Source: Ailanthus altissimus (lineage: Eukaryota; Streptophyta; Magnoliopsida; Sapindales; Simaroubaceae). From it: DNA of 64,000 nucleotides. Shown here one piece after another: positions 24,012-35,849 of this stretch. Where the stretch lies: NCBI GenBank assembly GCA_946807835.1, contig OX327696.1, positions 5,158,501-5,222,500 of the forward strand, read 5' to 3'. A program made the translations under genes and the position numbers. The first letter of the stretch is position 1; each line of letters starts with the position of its first letter. The notes beneath the pieces are model-generated. The model did no database searches. It had not been told where the DNA came from and was given only the letters and a program-made list of their open reading frames with translations.

Positions 24012-24648
24012 CCTTTTTTATAATAGAAATAATCAATGTAGCCTTTTTGGCTGACATAAAAGTTGTAGAAGTTTGTCTCTTCTTTCAGTAGCCATCAGTT
24101 TCATGTAATTTAGATGAGTATCCAATGAGATATGGGCAAAATGTCAAAGATATGTCAAATTTCAACTAACAACCCTTTTATCAATTTGAAATATAATTTG
24201 GTCTATGATAATGACTGCTTTGATATTTTCTATCAACATAAGAGTTGTTGATAATTGAGTCTATATTTCTTAGCTTTAAGAATCATACTGATTGGGTATG
24301 TATTTTGTAAAATACGGTTCAAATACATGAGATGGGTCAAGCTGAGCAAAAGTTATAATCCAGTTCTGTTGTATCCTAATTTTGGCCCATAAAATGTTAT
24401 ATTGAACTTTCTAACTGTTCTTCAAGTTTGTGTAAGATTGAGTCATATTCCTTTAGGTTTAATAATTTCTTCAATTTGATTTCTACATTAAGAGTTACGT
24501 CTATTTTACTAAATGTGTGCAAATAACATTCATTAATCACAATTTAAGAACAACGTATTATTTCAAGCTTAAAAATACAAAAATGTTAAAATTAGGGACG
24601 TTAAATGGTGATTGAATCTCTTAAAAAATATGTATTTTATTGTGCTCA
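24011..24648 (-). repeat. Truncated 5' LTR of the Gypsy element
   Basis: Colinear with 16469-17105 of the other LTR and ends (on +) attgtgctca before TGAACA. About 930 bp of the LTR that should lie to its left is missing and is replaced by the Copia-type solo LTR. Confidence 0.75.
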
Positions 24649-24654
24649 TGAACA

Positions 24655-26360
24655 TGTGTCTCTAAGAAACACAAGTAAAAAAATTTTGAAGTATTTAAAG
24701 AATTCTGACTAGAAGTAAAGAAACAAATAAAACACAAGTCAAAAATTTTTGAAGTGTTTAAAACATTCTGACTAGAAGCAAAGAAACAAACCCCTATATA
24801 TATTGAACACCTTCTATCAGATCGAAGATGATTAATACAAAAAGTAATCATTGATTATTTAAAAGAGAATAAGACTCTAGCTCAATTTAGTTCTCCAAGT
24901 ACTCTTCAACACAATTTATTTTTAAAGTGGAGAAACCGGACTTTATTAGATATGGTTCGATCGATATTGAGCTTCACCAATATTCAAAAATATCTATGGA
25001 GTTATGCTTTAAAATCATCTATTCACTTATTGAACAAAGTTTTATTGTAAGTCGTTCCTTTTACTACATATGAGAAATGGATTTAAAAAAAACGAGTCTT
25101 AAGTATGTTAAGATTTGGGTTATCCTACTTCCATAAGAGTTATGCAATATGATATACTTACACCCAAAGGATACAAGTATCAGTTTATTAAATATCCAAA
25201 GCAATCTATGAAATACTAGTTCTATGATCCATAGGAACGAAACTTGTTCGTTGCTAGTAATGCCACTTTCTTAGAGAAATAGTTTCTCATAGATCATGAA
25301 AATTGTAGAACGATTGAACTTTATAATGTCAATCAGAATGAAAATGAACCGACACTGGAACTTAAAAGTCAATTGAGTGAAATACCTTTAACACACTCTC
25401 ACTATAACTTATATGTTCAAAAAGGGCAGTAGGAGCATAAATTGTCTTTCTAGTTCTCTATATGAATAACATACTCATTGTCAGAAATGACAATGATTTA
25501 TTGTAAGTCAGTTAGTTAAGAGTTATCTGAGTAATAATTTATCTATAAAAGATTTGGTAGATGCTTTCTATATACTAGATATAAAGCTTTATATAGATAA
25601 AGTTAGGAGGCTGATAGAACTCTCTAATTTTAATCTTTTAAACATAGTATTCATCTTTTTAAGAGGAAGTTTCTTCAGAAAAAAAGATGAAAGGGTTAGA
25701 GTGTCCAACATATCATATGCATTAGCTAGAGGTAGCTTGATGTATATCATGTTATGTACCAGACTTGTATCTTGATAACTGTAAGTGTTACGAGTTAGTA
25801 TCAGTCTGTTCCAGGTAATGACCATTGAATGGCCGAGAAACATATCCAATTATACTTGAAAGGTGCGAAAGATAAGTTTCTAACGTATGAAGAAAGCTAC
25901 TTATAAATGAGAAGATACACAGACTCGGACTTCTAGTTTGATCCAGATGATAGATAAATTACACTCGGTTATGTATTTTTTCTCAATGGTACCATAACTA
26001 GAAGAATGAGTGCAAAATCAAATGTCCACATTAATTCTACCTTAGATGTAGAATATGTTACAACTTGATAAGCTTGTAAAAAAAGTTCTGTGGATATTCA
26101 AGACAGTTGCAGAATTTAGAATAAATTCTAAGCTCAATGAATCATATCCCATTATAATGCAACACTAACATGTAATTACTCAAGCCAAGAAAACATAAAG
26201 CACCATAAATCTAATCACATAGATTCACAATACCACAAAAATCTAGGACACATTTCTTGGATAATGTAGCAAACCCACTATCTAAAGTCTTAATTCTTAA
26301 AGTGTTTGAGAAACACGTAGAGTCAAGGGATATTAAATACCATCCTGAATAGTACTAGAC
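24655..26360 (+). pseudogene. Copia A1 pol pseudogene, part 2 (integrase end, RT, RNase H)
   Basis: The integrase relic resumes after the Gypsy insertion; a frame near 25095 gives SLKYVKIWV. Reverse transcriptase motifs are clear: LYMNNILIVRNDND (about 25458-25500), which is the YVDDxL catalytic box with both Asp changed to Asn, and SYALARGSLMYIMLCTRLV (about 25715-25770). The RNase H part has TDSDF*FDPDDR and GYVFFLNG (about 25920-25990), then DVEYVTT near 26047. The last readable piece is FEKHVESRDIKYHP (about 26305-26345), the usual Copia C-terminus. Many stops make it non-functional. Confidence 0.8.
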
Positions 26361-26371
26361 CAAGAGGGAGT
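26361..26371 (+). other. Polypurine tract of Copia A1
   Basis: aagagggag lies directly before TGTTAGGATATG, the 3' LTR start, as expected for the plus-strand primer of a Copia element. Confidence 0.8.
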
Positions 26372-29300
26372 TGTTAGGATATGTACTTACGTGCCATCCC
26401 ATTATGTATAAATATTTAATTATAGTATTTATACAATTATCATTTATAATAAAATCATTAATATTATTAATTATTAAATAGTAAGATGCTTGTAACATTT
26501 CAGATATTGTATGATCTGAAGGAGTTCAGATCTGGTCTAAATGAGTTTAGATAAGTGTTAAGAGTTAGGAACGCTAAAGGTTATAAGTGTTAAGAGTTAG
26601 TAAGTTATAAAAGTTGGCAAAAATTTAAGGAGTTAGTGATGAGATATTTCTATATCATAAAATTAAGTGCAAGTATACACTATCGTATGCAAGTAATAAA
26701 GAGACTAAATAAGTAGGATGTCGAACCCACAGGGATAATATTTTCTTTTTAACCAATTACTAAAATTATGTCTTCCTTATAACTATTCAGATAAATAAAA
26801 ATCTAAGAATGAATGTAAGAAATATAAAAATAAAAACACAATGCAAAGAGAATAGGGAGATAGCAACGTAGAGAGAACCTAGGATTAATATTATCCCTCA
26901 ATATGCTTTTTAATGATTAATCTTCTAATATTTAACTCACTTAGTCTTTGTTATTAATCAAGACACTAATGTATTCACAAGCCTCTTCCAAGGTCATGCA
27001 AGTATACCCTAATTTACCAAATACCTATATTCCTATGGTATTTGTAATAAACTAAGATTCATTAAGATTAGGTCTTATTGATCATACATGCCAATTAGGT
27101 ATATTCCTATCTTAAATTGAAACTTGCATATGCAACATTGAATGTTACTCTACAATCATGCATCAAATTACCTAGGTCTAAATATATTGATTCCTCTTCC
27201 GAGTTTATCAAAATATTACCAATTCATTCACCATATATTGGCCAGATATATTGAAGCATTAAACACAAGTAATTTAAATAATAAAGGACTAAGTTTATTA
27301 AATACTAAAAGATATGGCAATTAAGCACACATATTGAGTTCAAATATTAACCCTAGAAAATAAATTAGTTCATAGCTACAAGAGAATCACACCAATAAAA
27401 ATAAAAATAAAAATAAAACATGATACAATCAATCGCAAACCGATGTAGACGTCGAATTACTCTTGATTGATGTTGCTCTGGATTCTTGGTGCTCTTGAAC
27501 TGCTCTAAGTTCTCTTTTTCTTGCTCTAGGTTCTTCTCTGGTCTCTTTTGATGATTCTTGAAGGTTGGGAACGAGTGACTTTTTATAGGGATTGATATGA
27601 GCTTGAAAATCTCAATTCTCGTCGGACTAGGACTCGCACTACCGCTGGCGCGCTATGCAGTTGTCGCTGGGGCGACGTGTGAAAAAGCTATTACCGCTGG
27701 AGCGGTAGGATCTTGGCGCTGGGGCGCTGTATGAAAACGGCTTCACCGCTGGTGCGGTAAGTTGATAGCGCTGGGGCGATGGAGCCTCGCTGGCGCGGTG
27801 ACTCTTCAGCGCTGAAGCGCCAGACGCGACTTAAACAGGTCGTTTTTCTAATTTCGATCACTATTCTGGAGCTGGGGCGATATTCCTTGTGACGCGGGAG
27901 CGCTGGACTCATATTTTGAAAACTTTGCAATTTAGTCCCTGTTCTTTAAATTTCATTCAAGTCCCTACAATTAACAATAAAGCACATAAATAACCATCTA
28001 TTCTCATAAAACTATAAAATATCAATAATAAAAACATGAGAAAATATATGACAAATTTGCCCTTATCAGTTAGAGCTTGTCTGAAATGGAGACAAAGACT
28101 TTAGAATATATTAGTATTGATATAGCTGTAAAGAGTTGCTAATGGTACTAAAAAATGTCATTATATAAGTATGTTCTCAAACACTATGTTTCTGATCTAA
28201 TTTTATCAATGCAGGTCTATCGGTGAAACCTATTTATATAGATTAATGTATGTTTATATCTGGATGGTCATGTTGGTTAATCTTAACAAATTATGAGCTT
28301 AGTGGAAGCTCGTATAGAGATACAGGTATTTAGTAAGGACAAAGTACTAAACAAACTTATGAGGACCTCCAATAGATATCTCATAAAGCCGTCAATGGTA
28401 AGTCTTCCGAGATGAGTAGTATTCGTGGTCCTTTGACTTGAGCGTTATGGTGGACTTGTGAGTGATCCACTATACTTTAGTTCTATACATGTCAGAAACC
28501 TTTCATAATTTAACTATTGGGTGTCGCTGGGTATGGTTCGATGTTCATAGAGTCCGATATGCATAGATATGGGATCTGTCAGCTCATATGAGTGAGTTGA
28601 ATATCCCGATGCTCTGAGATTGAACTTCAAAATGTCTTATGGCCACAAGCATAAATCCTGAAAAATATTTTTCGTAGGGATAAAAAATATTGAAAAAGTA
28701 TTTGCGGATATTATTTTTAAAAATATAAATCTGGTGATAAGTTCACGGTCGACCAAATAGAGATTTGATAATGATGATGTATATCTCTACTTGTCAAGAA
28801 TATAAATGATGAAAAGATTATACGAATATGCTATAATCTTAACTTGCATAGTCTAACACGCTGCTTTGTAATATCCGTAATGTGTGTGTGGGGCATCGTT
28901 TATAGACATATAGAGGAGCTCTATATGACAAATCGAGCGTGGACCTAGAGAATCTCACAATATGAAGTGTACTCGTCGCGCATTAGAGTAGCTGACTGGA
29001 TTGAATAATTCGATTCAGTAAATTTCAACAAAATTGAATAATTATATCAGAATCCCTTAGGATGTGCATTTATCAAAACTTTATTATTAAGTACATCACT
29101 TAATTAGTTAACAAGAGTTGTTAACCATTCAGATATTGACAAGTGGCACAATTTAGTCCATTAATTAAGATTGAATTTACCATTTAACCTTACTAGTAAT
29201 AATTAATGTGGTAAATTATTTATTCAAAAGTATTTTTGAATAATTAATTTAATTAGGTAAAAAGTTGAAACATATTAAATGGTAACAGACCATTTATGTT

Positions 29301-30157
29301 TTATATAATGAATTCAAAATGTGGGCCACGCATTAAATGGAAAATGATGTTGATTAGCACTAGCATAATAAATATTAATTCAATGAAATGTTATCATTTC
29401 AATTATAGAATGTATGTGACCGACCATGATGGATGAGAACACTTGTTATTGCAATCATAATGTTCTAGCCATTAAGAAAATGAAAAGAGCGCTTAAAAAA
29501 AAATTGTAAGAAATTAAAGAAAAAATTAACGAGAATGGATTTTCCTTATCTGCACCATTACATTTTAGCCATGTGAAGAAAGAATAAAAGAGAGAGAGAA
29601 AGAGAGAGAATTGTTTTGTTTTCTTAAATGTTGAAAGAATAAACATATCTTCATCTTCATTTTTTCTCACAGATGGCTTAACTTGCATAAAAAAAATGGG
29701 TAAGGAAAAATTAATTTTGAACATGAGTTGTTCAAAATAATTTTTTCTATGGAAATTGTTTCCAATACTTATGCATGAGTTGCATGAAGACTCTATTTTC
29801 TTGAAAATAAAATATTATTGGAATTCTAAATCAAAGCTACAAGTTTAGTTCTATAATCCCACCAAACCATTATGGATTAGAATTGTTCAAAAATACACTT
29901 CAAGGTGAGCTCTTCACTTGGATAATTAGAGGACTTGAAGTTTTGTAAAGTTACATTCATTAGGTAAATGTTCTTTACATGTTATTTTAGCACAATTGTT
30001 CATTATATATAAATTTTATAATAGTTATACATGTGCATATTTGTAATATATGTGTTTATATGCTATAAATAAGTTTCTTTTATTAACATGTTTCCACTAT
30101 GTGTTATAAACTTTTGAAATTATATGTATACTCGTAAATCACACACTCAGCATACCA
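26372..30157 (+). repeat. 3' LTR of Copia A1, with a nested solo LTR
   Basis: Starts TGTTAGGATATGTACTTACG and ends ctcagcatacca. It is split at 26636/28069 by a 1432-bp solo LTR. Without that insert and one copy of its target duplication it is about 2.35 kb, colinear with 10915-12992. The words tggataattagaggacttga near 29917 and tggataattaaaggacttga near 12768 show the pairing. Confidence 0.85.
26637..28068. repeat. Solo LTR, probably Athila/Tat-type Gypsy, with GC-rich motif array
   Basis: Starts TGATGAGATATTTC and ends GCCCTTATCA, with GTTAG directly on both sides (26632-26636 and 28069-28073). Removing it restores ggagttagagcttgtct, as in the other A-family LTRs (near 11130). The early part has the box ggatgtcgaacccacaggga (about 26718-26737), frequent near one end of plant Gypsy LTRs. 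From about 27640 to 27905 it holds about ten copies of a gctgg(n)gcg word. No internal region or partner LTR remains, so it is a recombination product of a full element. Confidence 0.88.
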
Positions 30158-30206
30158 ATAGGAGCCTAAGTTCATTTGTTATATAAGTCAAGTACAAGTG
30201 ATTCAA

Positions 30207-30249
<43 letters not shown>

Positions 30250-30502
30250 CTTAGTTTGAGTGAATTGAAGCAAAATTTGCTTCAAGTAACAAATTCCTGC
30301 CGAGAAACGGAGGCTACCATTCTAACTCAAGGAATTCCATCACATACTTGACTAAAATTGCCTAAAACACACTTCAAATGTGAGCTCCCTTTTATCTCTT
30401 TAATGTAATAAGATGTATATTTTATATTTCATTACATATATTTTGTATATGAGAAGTGTAAAATTAAAATTTTAAATTGTACACATTTACCCTATGTATA
30501 AC
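30158..30502 (+). repeat. LTR of Copia A2, second segment
   Basis: Continues the A2 LTR after the A1 insertion. Its first 28 bases repeat, with one mismatch, bases 10869-10896 of the first segment. A perfect (TA)19 microsatellite lies at 30211-30248. The segment ends cctatgtataac, where the A-family solo LTR begins. Confidence 0.7.
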
Positions 30503-32367
30503 TGTTGTGATATGGTGTGTGATGTGTATAGATGTATATAATTTTAAAAAATTAAATACGCAACGGAAGTATTCATACATATTATACAATATGTAACATA
30601 TTCAAGCATGTATGATCATTCAAGTACATATATATCTCATATATATATTTCATACATGATATAAAATGAATAACAAATAAATAACCTACCCGGATATGAA
30701 GGTAGCTTTACAATTCTTCAAGAACTCCAAGCTTCAATTTGTTGAGCTCACCTTGAAGTGTTCCCTTGCACAATTCTAGTTCACAACTAAATCCGGTGGG
30801 ATTGTGAAGATAGAATGGCAGCCTTGAATTTTCAGCAAATGATTATTTTAACACTTAAAATAATTTGTGTATATGAATGATTACTACCAAGAGATGAGAA
30901 GAATTAAGAGATTTCTTTTGTTCTTTACAACTCTTTATGTTGAACCTTGGTAAGCCTTTGTATTTTCTCTCAACACTTTGAGAGAAACACTTAAGAAATG
31001 CTCTCAATTCTCTCTTCTTTCACCTTGAACGAAATTCACTCTATCTCTTACTCAAATCGAACTCTTTCAATTCTTTCTTAAGTGCAAATAATGATTTTTC
31101 TTAGTGCTCCACCACCACTTAACCATGTTTGCCATTACAAACATTAATCTATCATATTTTTCACTCACCAATTTGATTCAACCATTTGAATCAATTTCTA
31201 GAGAGTAAATGGCATTTAATCAATGTTAAGTGGTTTTACCACTTCCTTAGTGCATCATTTAAGAATTACTAAGTGGTTAACATTCCTTATTATTAATAAC
31301 AAGTGCATTCTCCATTAGTAAATGGTGTTTGCCACTTATTCCAATTAATAATAATAATTTGATTAATATATAAAATATTAATAATTCAAAACTATTTTGA
31401 ATATTTACATTTACCATATATGTATTTACCAAGTAAGGTAAATAGGTAAATACATGATAAATAATTTATGGAGCAAGATTATGTCACTTGTCAAATTCTT
31501 ATTGGTTAACAACTCTTGTAAACCAATAATGTATTTTCTCTCAAATTATTGACAAGTGAATAATAAAATGAACCTTGAATCATTTTTCATTTTGCTGGAA
31601 ATTGTTAGATTAATTGTTCAATCCAATTCGCTGCCCCAGTGCACAACGAGTACACTTCATATTGTGAGACTCTCTAGGTTCATGCCCGATTTGTCATATG
31701 AAATTATTTCACACGTCTGTGAACAATGTCCCACACACATATTACAGATATTACAAAATGGCGCATTAGACCATACAAGTTGAGGTTATAACATATTCGT
31801 ATAATCCTTCCATCATAAATATCCTAGAAGAGCGGAGATATAGATCAACACCATCAAGTCTCCATGTGCTCAACCATTAACTTATCTCTAGATTTGTATT
31901 TCAATAAATAATATCTGTAAACACTTTCACGATATTATTTTCCCAAGAAATTCTTGGATGTTTGCTTATGGCCATAAGACTTTCTGAAATATAATCTTGG
32001 AGTTGCAGGATATTTTACTCACCCAATTAAGTTGATGGATCCCATATCTGTACACACCAGACTCCATTAGCATCAGACCATACCCAGCGACACCCAACGG
32101 TCAGACCATGAAAGGTATCTAACATGTGTGGAACCAAAGTATGATGAATCACTAACAAGCCCACCATGGCACTCAGGTCTAAGGACCACGAATACTACTC
32201 AACTCGAAAGATCCTCCATTGATGGCTTTATGGGAAGTCTATTGGAGATCTTTGTGAGTCTGTTCAATATTTAATCCTTACTGAATACTTGTATCTCTAT
32301 ACGAGTTTCCACTAAACTCATGGTCTGCTAAGACTAACCATCTGGACTATCCAAATATAGACATACA

Positions 32368-32403
<36 letters not shown>

Positions 32404-32774
32404 GATCTTCACTAACAGATCCGCATTAGTGAAGGTAGATCAGGAACATTAAATTTAAGAACATATTTGCATAACAACATTTCTTAGCACCATTTGCAAC
32501 CCATTGCAACTATGTCATTATTAATATATTCTTAGGTCTTTATCCCATTTCAGACAAGGCTCTAACTCTTTAGATTTTACTAACTCTTAGTTCTGATCTG
32601 AACTCCTTTAGATCAGATCTGAACTCTTTCAGATCATACAATGTCTAAAATGTTACAAGCATCTTACCATATTTATAAATAAAATAATTAGTGATATATT
32701 GAAATCATAAATGTATAAACATAAAGTAAATATTTATACATAAAAGGGATGGCACGTAAGCACAAATCCCAACA
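30503..32774 (-). repeat. A-family solo LTR (2272 bp), minus orientation
   Basis: On - it starts TGTTGGGATTTGTGCTTACG and ends CATATCACAACA. ATAAC lies on both sides (30498-30502 and 32775-32779). The - strand carries the A-family words ggtaagatgcttgtaac (near 32660) and aaagagttcagatctgatct. An (AT)n run lies at about 32370-32400. It has no internal sequence, so it is a solo LTR inserted into the downstream part of the A2 LTR. Confidence 0.88.
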
Positions 32775-34009
32775 ATAACACACTTATAAATTAGTACCAG
32801 AGAGAATGTTTGTATGTTGTTTGTAATCGAAGTGTCCGTGAAGTAATTAAAAAGTCATAGGGCTTTTGATTATGTGATTCAAATGTTAAAAGACACGTAA
32901 TTGGGACGTAACTGAAAAGGACACTGCAGTTTTGTTATTCGGCACTGCTGTGCTAAAGTTATCCAGGCTTCAACGCTGATGAGGAGCGTTGCGCCCTATG
33001 TTTCCCAAGCCCTAGCGTCGTAGCACATGCAGCCTGGCCCTTCAATCTCTAGCACCATGTCTAGTTCAACACCAACGTTGGATGGTAACCCAATACTACA
33101 GCACTAGAAGCTCAGCTCTACTGCGGCAAGGTGGAGACCCTAGTACCGCTATGCTGTAAAGGTTGGTACTGCTACCCTGGAGGTTGGGTCTAGCACCGCA
33201 ATATCAGGAACTTAAGAAAATCAATAATTACGCCAATTACTTTAATTATTTATTGTTTATTTTATGCAGTTGTTATAATAATTGCATTATAAATGATGGA
33301 CCATTTGTTTGTGCTAATAACCATAATAAGAGCTCTATGGTTAGGGGTTAGTTGTGCTTGCACACAAAAATATGTGATTGAGAATGGCATTATAATGAGA
33401 TAGGAATAAAAATTATAAAAATCTCTCTTAATTAGATTGAATAGTGTTTCATTATGAGATAATGTTACACGTTGATCCATTTTGTCAATACGATATTAGA
33501 GGGCCATATTGGTCTTTCCCAAAATTGCTAAAGTGTGAGAGAATTGGTCGATGTTATTTGTCTATGCCGATTAAATATGCGATGAGACAAATATATACAA
33601 AAGTAATGTCCTAAATTGCTAAAGTGTATGGATAAGGTGTATTTAGGATAAATGGTAAAAATTGCATAAGATATAATTGACAAAAGATGTCTACCTTTTG
33701 GGTTTTACAAATGTCAAAATCACTAAAGTGTGCAGCTGAAGTAAAATGCCAATATGGTGCACTTACCACTGTACAGTTTAAAAAGTTTAAACTGTCGTTT
33801 TTCTCTTTGAGAGATTTAAGGGACTATGTAAACCAGTAGAAGGATATCTTTAAATTAAAAAATGTATAAATGTTATACTCGTGATCTAAATATCTATTAA
33901 TTAAGAATTAGAAATATTTCACTTAACATCTAGTAGATATCTTATAAAGATAAGATCAGTATGAGCAATCGTTAGTATATTTGATCTAGGCACACCAATT
34001 ATAGGGTAC
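32775..34009 (+). other. Copia A2: LTR end, degenerate primer site and truncated internal region
   Basis: The last 17 bp or so finish the A2 LTR. ttagtaccagagag at about 32791-32804 is a decayed tRNA-Met primer site (9 of 12 bases). A GC-rich island with repeated 'agcac' and 'gcgttg' words follows at about 32940-33195. From about 33230 to 34009 it is colinear with element A1 at 13560-14420. No reading frame can be followed. A2 then ends abruptly where family-B LTR sequence resumes, so its pol and 3' LTR are lost. Confidence 0.6.
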
Positions 34010-34495
34010 CGAGAAAAATAATTTTTAGGAATGGTTTAGAGCCTATAAAAATCCTTGTAAGCCATTACAGTAGCATGCATCAACAATAGAAAGAATAGAG
34101 AACTCAAAGACCATTTAAGTGCTGAGTACCTGAAATAGTGTCGTATAGGGAGCGCTTGAGTACCGAGTATGTGAGAGAATGTTGATAAATCCTTATAGTA
34201 GCTATGGATATTAGCTATTCTTTGTAATCTCTTGTAAAATATATTTGTGATCTGAGAGTTCTTTATGAAGTAAGTAATAAATGAAGCTAGGATCTTGTAA
34301 TCTACAGTTGATGTAGGCATTTATTGCCAAACCATGTAAATTTCTTATGCCTTCTATGTGATTATTTATCTTTATTGTTTTATGTATGATCTTTTTTACT
34401 TTTGTTTACTTTTTGATAAAGTCTTTTGTATGCGTAAGGATTTTAGGGTGCTAAATTACAAACAAGTGGTGTTAGGACACGTAAGAAACTTAACA
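34010..34495 (+). repeat. Family-B 5' LTR, second segment
   Basis: Colinear with 35590-35849 of the family-B 3' LTR; shared landmarks are gttta(g/a)agccta, gagcg(c/t)ttgagta and aggatct/agatctt near the end. It then extends about 200 bp further, to gaaacttaaca, directly before a perfect primer site. It is read as the remainder of the LTR that begins at 9063. About 260 bp of the middle of that LTR, including the GC-rich island, is missing. Confidence 0.65.
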
Positions 34496-34497
34496 AT

Positions 34498-34509
34498 TGG
34501 TATCAGAGC
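34498..34509 (+). other. Primer-binding site of family-B element
   Basis: tggtatcagagc is a perfect match to the standard site for initiator methionine tRNA, two bases after the LTR end. Confidence 0.9.
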
Positions 34510-35266
34510 TCAGGTTAATATACTGATACCCTAACAACGAGTATCAGAGCATGGGTTATTTGACCAAGGTGACTCACAAGTATGAAGATAAAATAATTGG
34601 GAAAAAAATTTGAGCATAATACTGCAGCGATCTTGACTGTGAAGGGAATGGCTATAATTACAAGAGAAAGAGCTAAGAATAAAGATTGATGAACAATTAG
34701 AAAGAAATGCATAGATAGGTGAAAATGTTGTAATAGTCTATAAAGTTGACTATGAAGTTGCAAAATATTGTTAGCTATGAATTTCTTTCTTATTGTTCTT
34801 CAATATTTATTCTCAACCCTTATAGACTATTACAACATTTTGTAATAGCTAACATTCATCTATGGTTATGAAGGGTAAGAAGCACAATGGAGGCTATGTT
34901 CTTGATAGGAATACTATGAAAGGCTTAACATGTGTTGTTAAGAAGATGCAAACCAAGAGGTAGTATCAGATATTAACTCACCATACTGATAGGGGTTAAA
35001 AAAGAATGTATGGTAAAGGTGCTTCTGAAAGGAATAAGAAACCACAAATGTAATATGATGATGTCAAGAGTGACACTAGAGATCACAATATAAAGGCTAC
35101 TCAAGACAAGATGCATTAATATCTTTAGAGACCGAAATCATTAGCCTTAGTGGAGTTAAGTCTATGAAAAGACTTTAACTGAATCAATGTTAGAGTAATT
35201 AAGCATTGGCTATAGAGTGGATGAATGCTGAAAAGTTTCTTAAGAAATTTTGAATCAATGAGAAAT
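34510..35266 (+). pseudogene. Family-B internal region: gag/protease relic only
   Basis: Only about 750 bp separate the primer site from the 3' LTR. Near 34870-34940 the frame gives KGKKHNGGYVLDRNTMKG, equivalent to the segment after the protease in the related element at 46124-49056 (KGEKHNGLYVLDENVV). No integrase or reverse transcriptase is present. A long stem-loop lies at 34722-34841: 22-nt perfect arms (left arm aaaatgttgtaatagtctat plus aa) with a 76-nt loop. Confidence 0.55.
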
Positions 35267-35849
35267 TTATTAAATTTGGTGATTCAAAATCGTATTTGAA
35301 TATGATTTTAAGTTGGAAACTAATAAGAAGTCAACACAATATCGAGTATGTATTTGGCATATGATAAAGGAACGAAAATGAAGATGAGGGACATAAACGC
35401 ACATTAGAGGGTTGTTTCTAGGCCTTGGCGTTGTAGCGCTAGCTTGGTGGTGCCACAAGCACAAGGTCAAGATTGCGTTGGCACCGTAGCACTAACTTTT
35501 GGGAAATTAGCACTTTAAGTGTGATTCAATTTGTTTGAGCTGGTTTTAAATTTTTTTATATACAGACTCTTATTCCAACAAGAAATAATGTTTCTAAAGA
35601 TAGTTTAAAGCCTATATAAATATTTGTAAAGCAATCAGGGTGCATGTATCAATAAGAGAAAAAAAATAGGGAGCTTAAAGAGCATTTGAGCGTTGAGTGC
35701 ACAAAAGAGTGTCATATAAGGAGCGTTTGAGTATCAAGTGTGTAAGACAGTATTGATAGAGAGCTTTGACTATTGGTATCTTGTGATATATTTTTATGAT
35801 ATGAGAATTCTTTGTGAATTGAGTAATAAAAGAATATAAGATCTTTTGA
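35267..35849 (+). repeat. Family-B 3' LTR, truncated at its end
   Basis: Begins ttattaaatttggtgattc, followed by tgatttt(a)agttggaaac as in the other family-B LTRs. The GC-rich island is at about 35413-35510. It stops after gatcttttgatgtgaa, about 200 bp short of the length implied by the 5' copy, and hAT coding sequence follows at once. A deletion across this border therefore removed the LTR end and part of the hAT gene. Confidence 0.65.

Larger units (their letters stand above)
15535..24648 (-). mobile_element. Ty3/Gypsy retrotransposon (Athila/Tat-like), truncated, inserted in Copia A1 integrase
   Basis: The insertion is flanked by TGAACA on both sides (15529-15534 and 24649-24654), and the A1 integrase relic can be read across it. 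Pol runs on -: partial reverse transcriptase, RNase H, integrase. On that strand the LTR starts TGAATACAAT or TGAGCACAAT and ends TTTAAATACA. The left (3') LTR is complete. The right (5') LTR keeps only its first 638 bp. The primer-binding site, gag, protease and half of the reverse transcriptase are missing, and a Copia-type solo LTR occupies that junction. A 6-bp rather than 5-bp duplication is slightly unusual. Confidence 0.8.
10915..30157 (+). mobile_element. Copia-type LTR retrotransposon A1, degenerate, with nested insertions
   Basis: Bounded by a 5' LTR (TGTTAGGATTTCTG...CTCAGCACAACA) and a 3' LTR (TGTTAGGATATGTAC...CTCAGCATACCA). There is a tRNA-Met-type primer-binding site after the first LTR and a purine tract before the second. 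The domain order protease/GAG-pre-integrase, integrase, reverse transcriptase, RNase H defines it as Ty1/Copia. It sits inside the LTR of a related element, A2. It contains a 9.1-kb Gypsy element (15535-24648) and a solo LTR in its 3' LTR (26637-28068). All coding parts are broken by stops. Confidence 0.85.

Noticed and set aside
23631..24023. A 130-codon open frame across the GC-rich island of the Copia-type solo LTR
   Set aside because: GC-rich stretches leave few stops by chance; it overlaps a - strand frame over the same island and lies fully within an LTR.
26637..28068. Reading this block as a MITE because its ends are TGAT...ATCA
   Set aside because: Length, the 5-bp duplication and the gtcgaacccacaggga box fit a solo LTR better.
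30211..32401. TA/AT microsatellites as replication or recombination sites
   Set aside because: Simple repeats of this size are common in plant LTRs; nothing else supports a special role.
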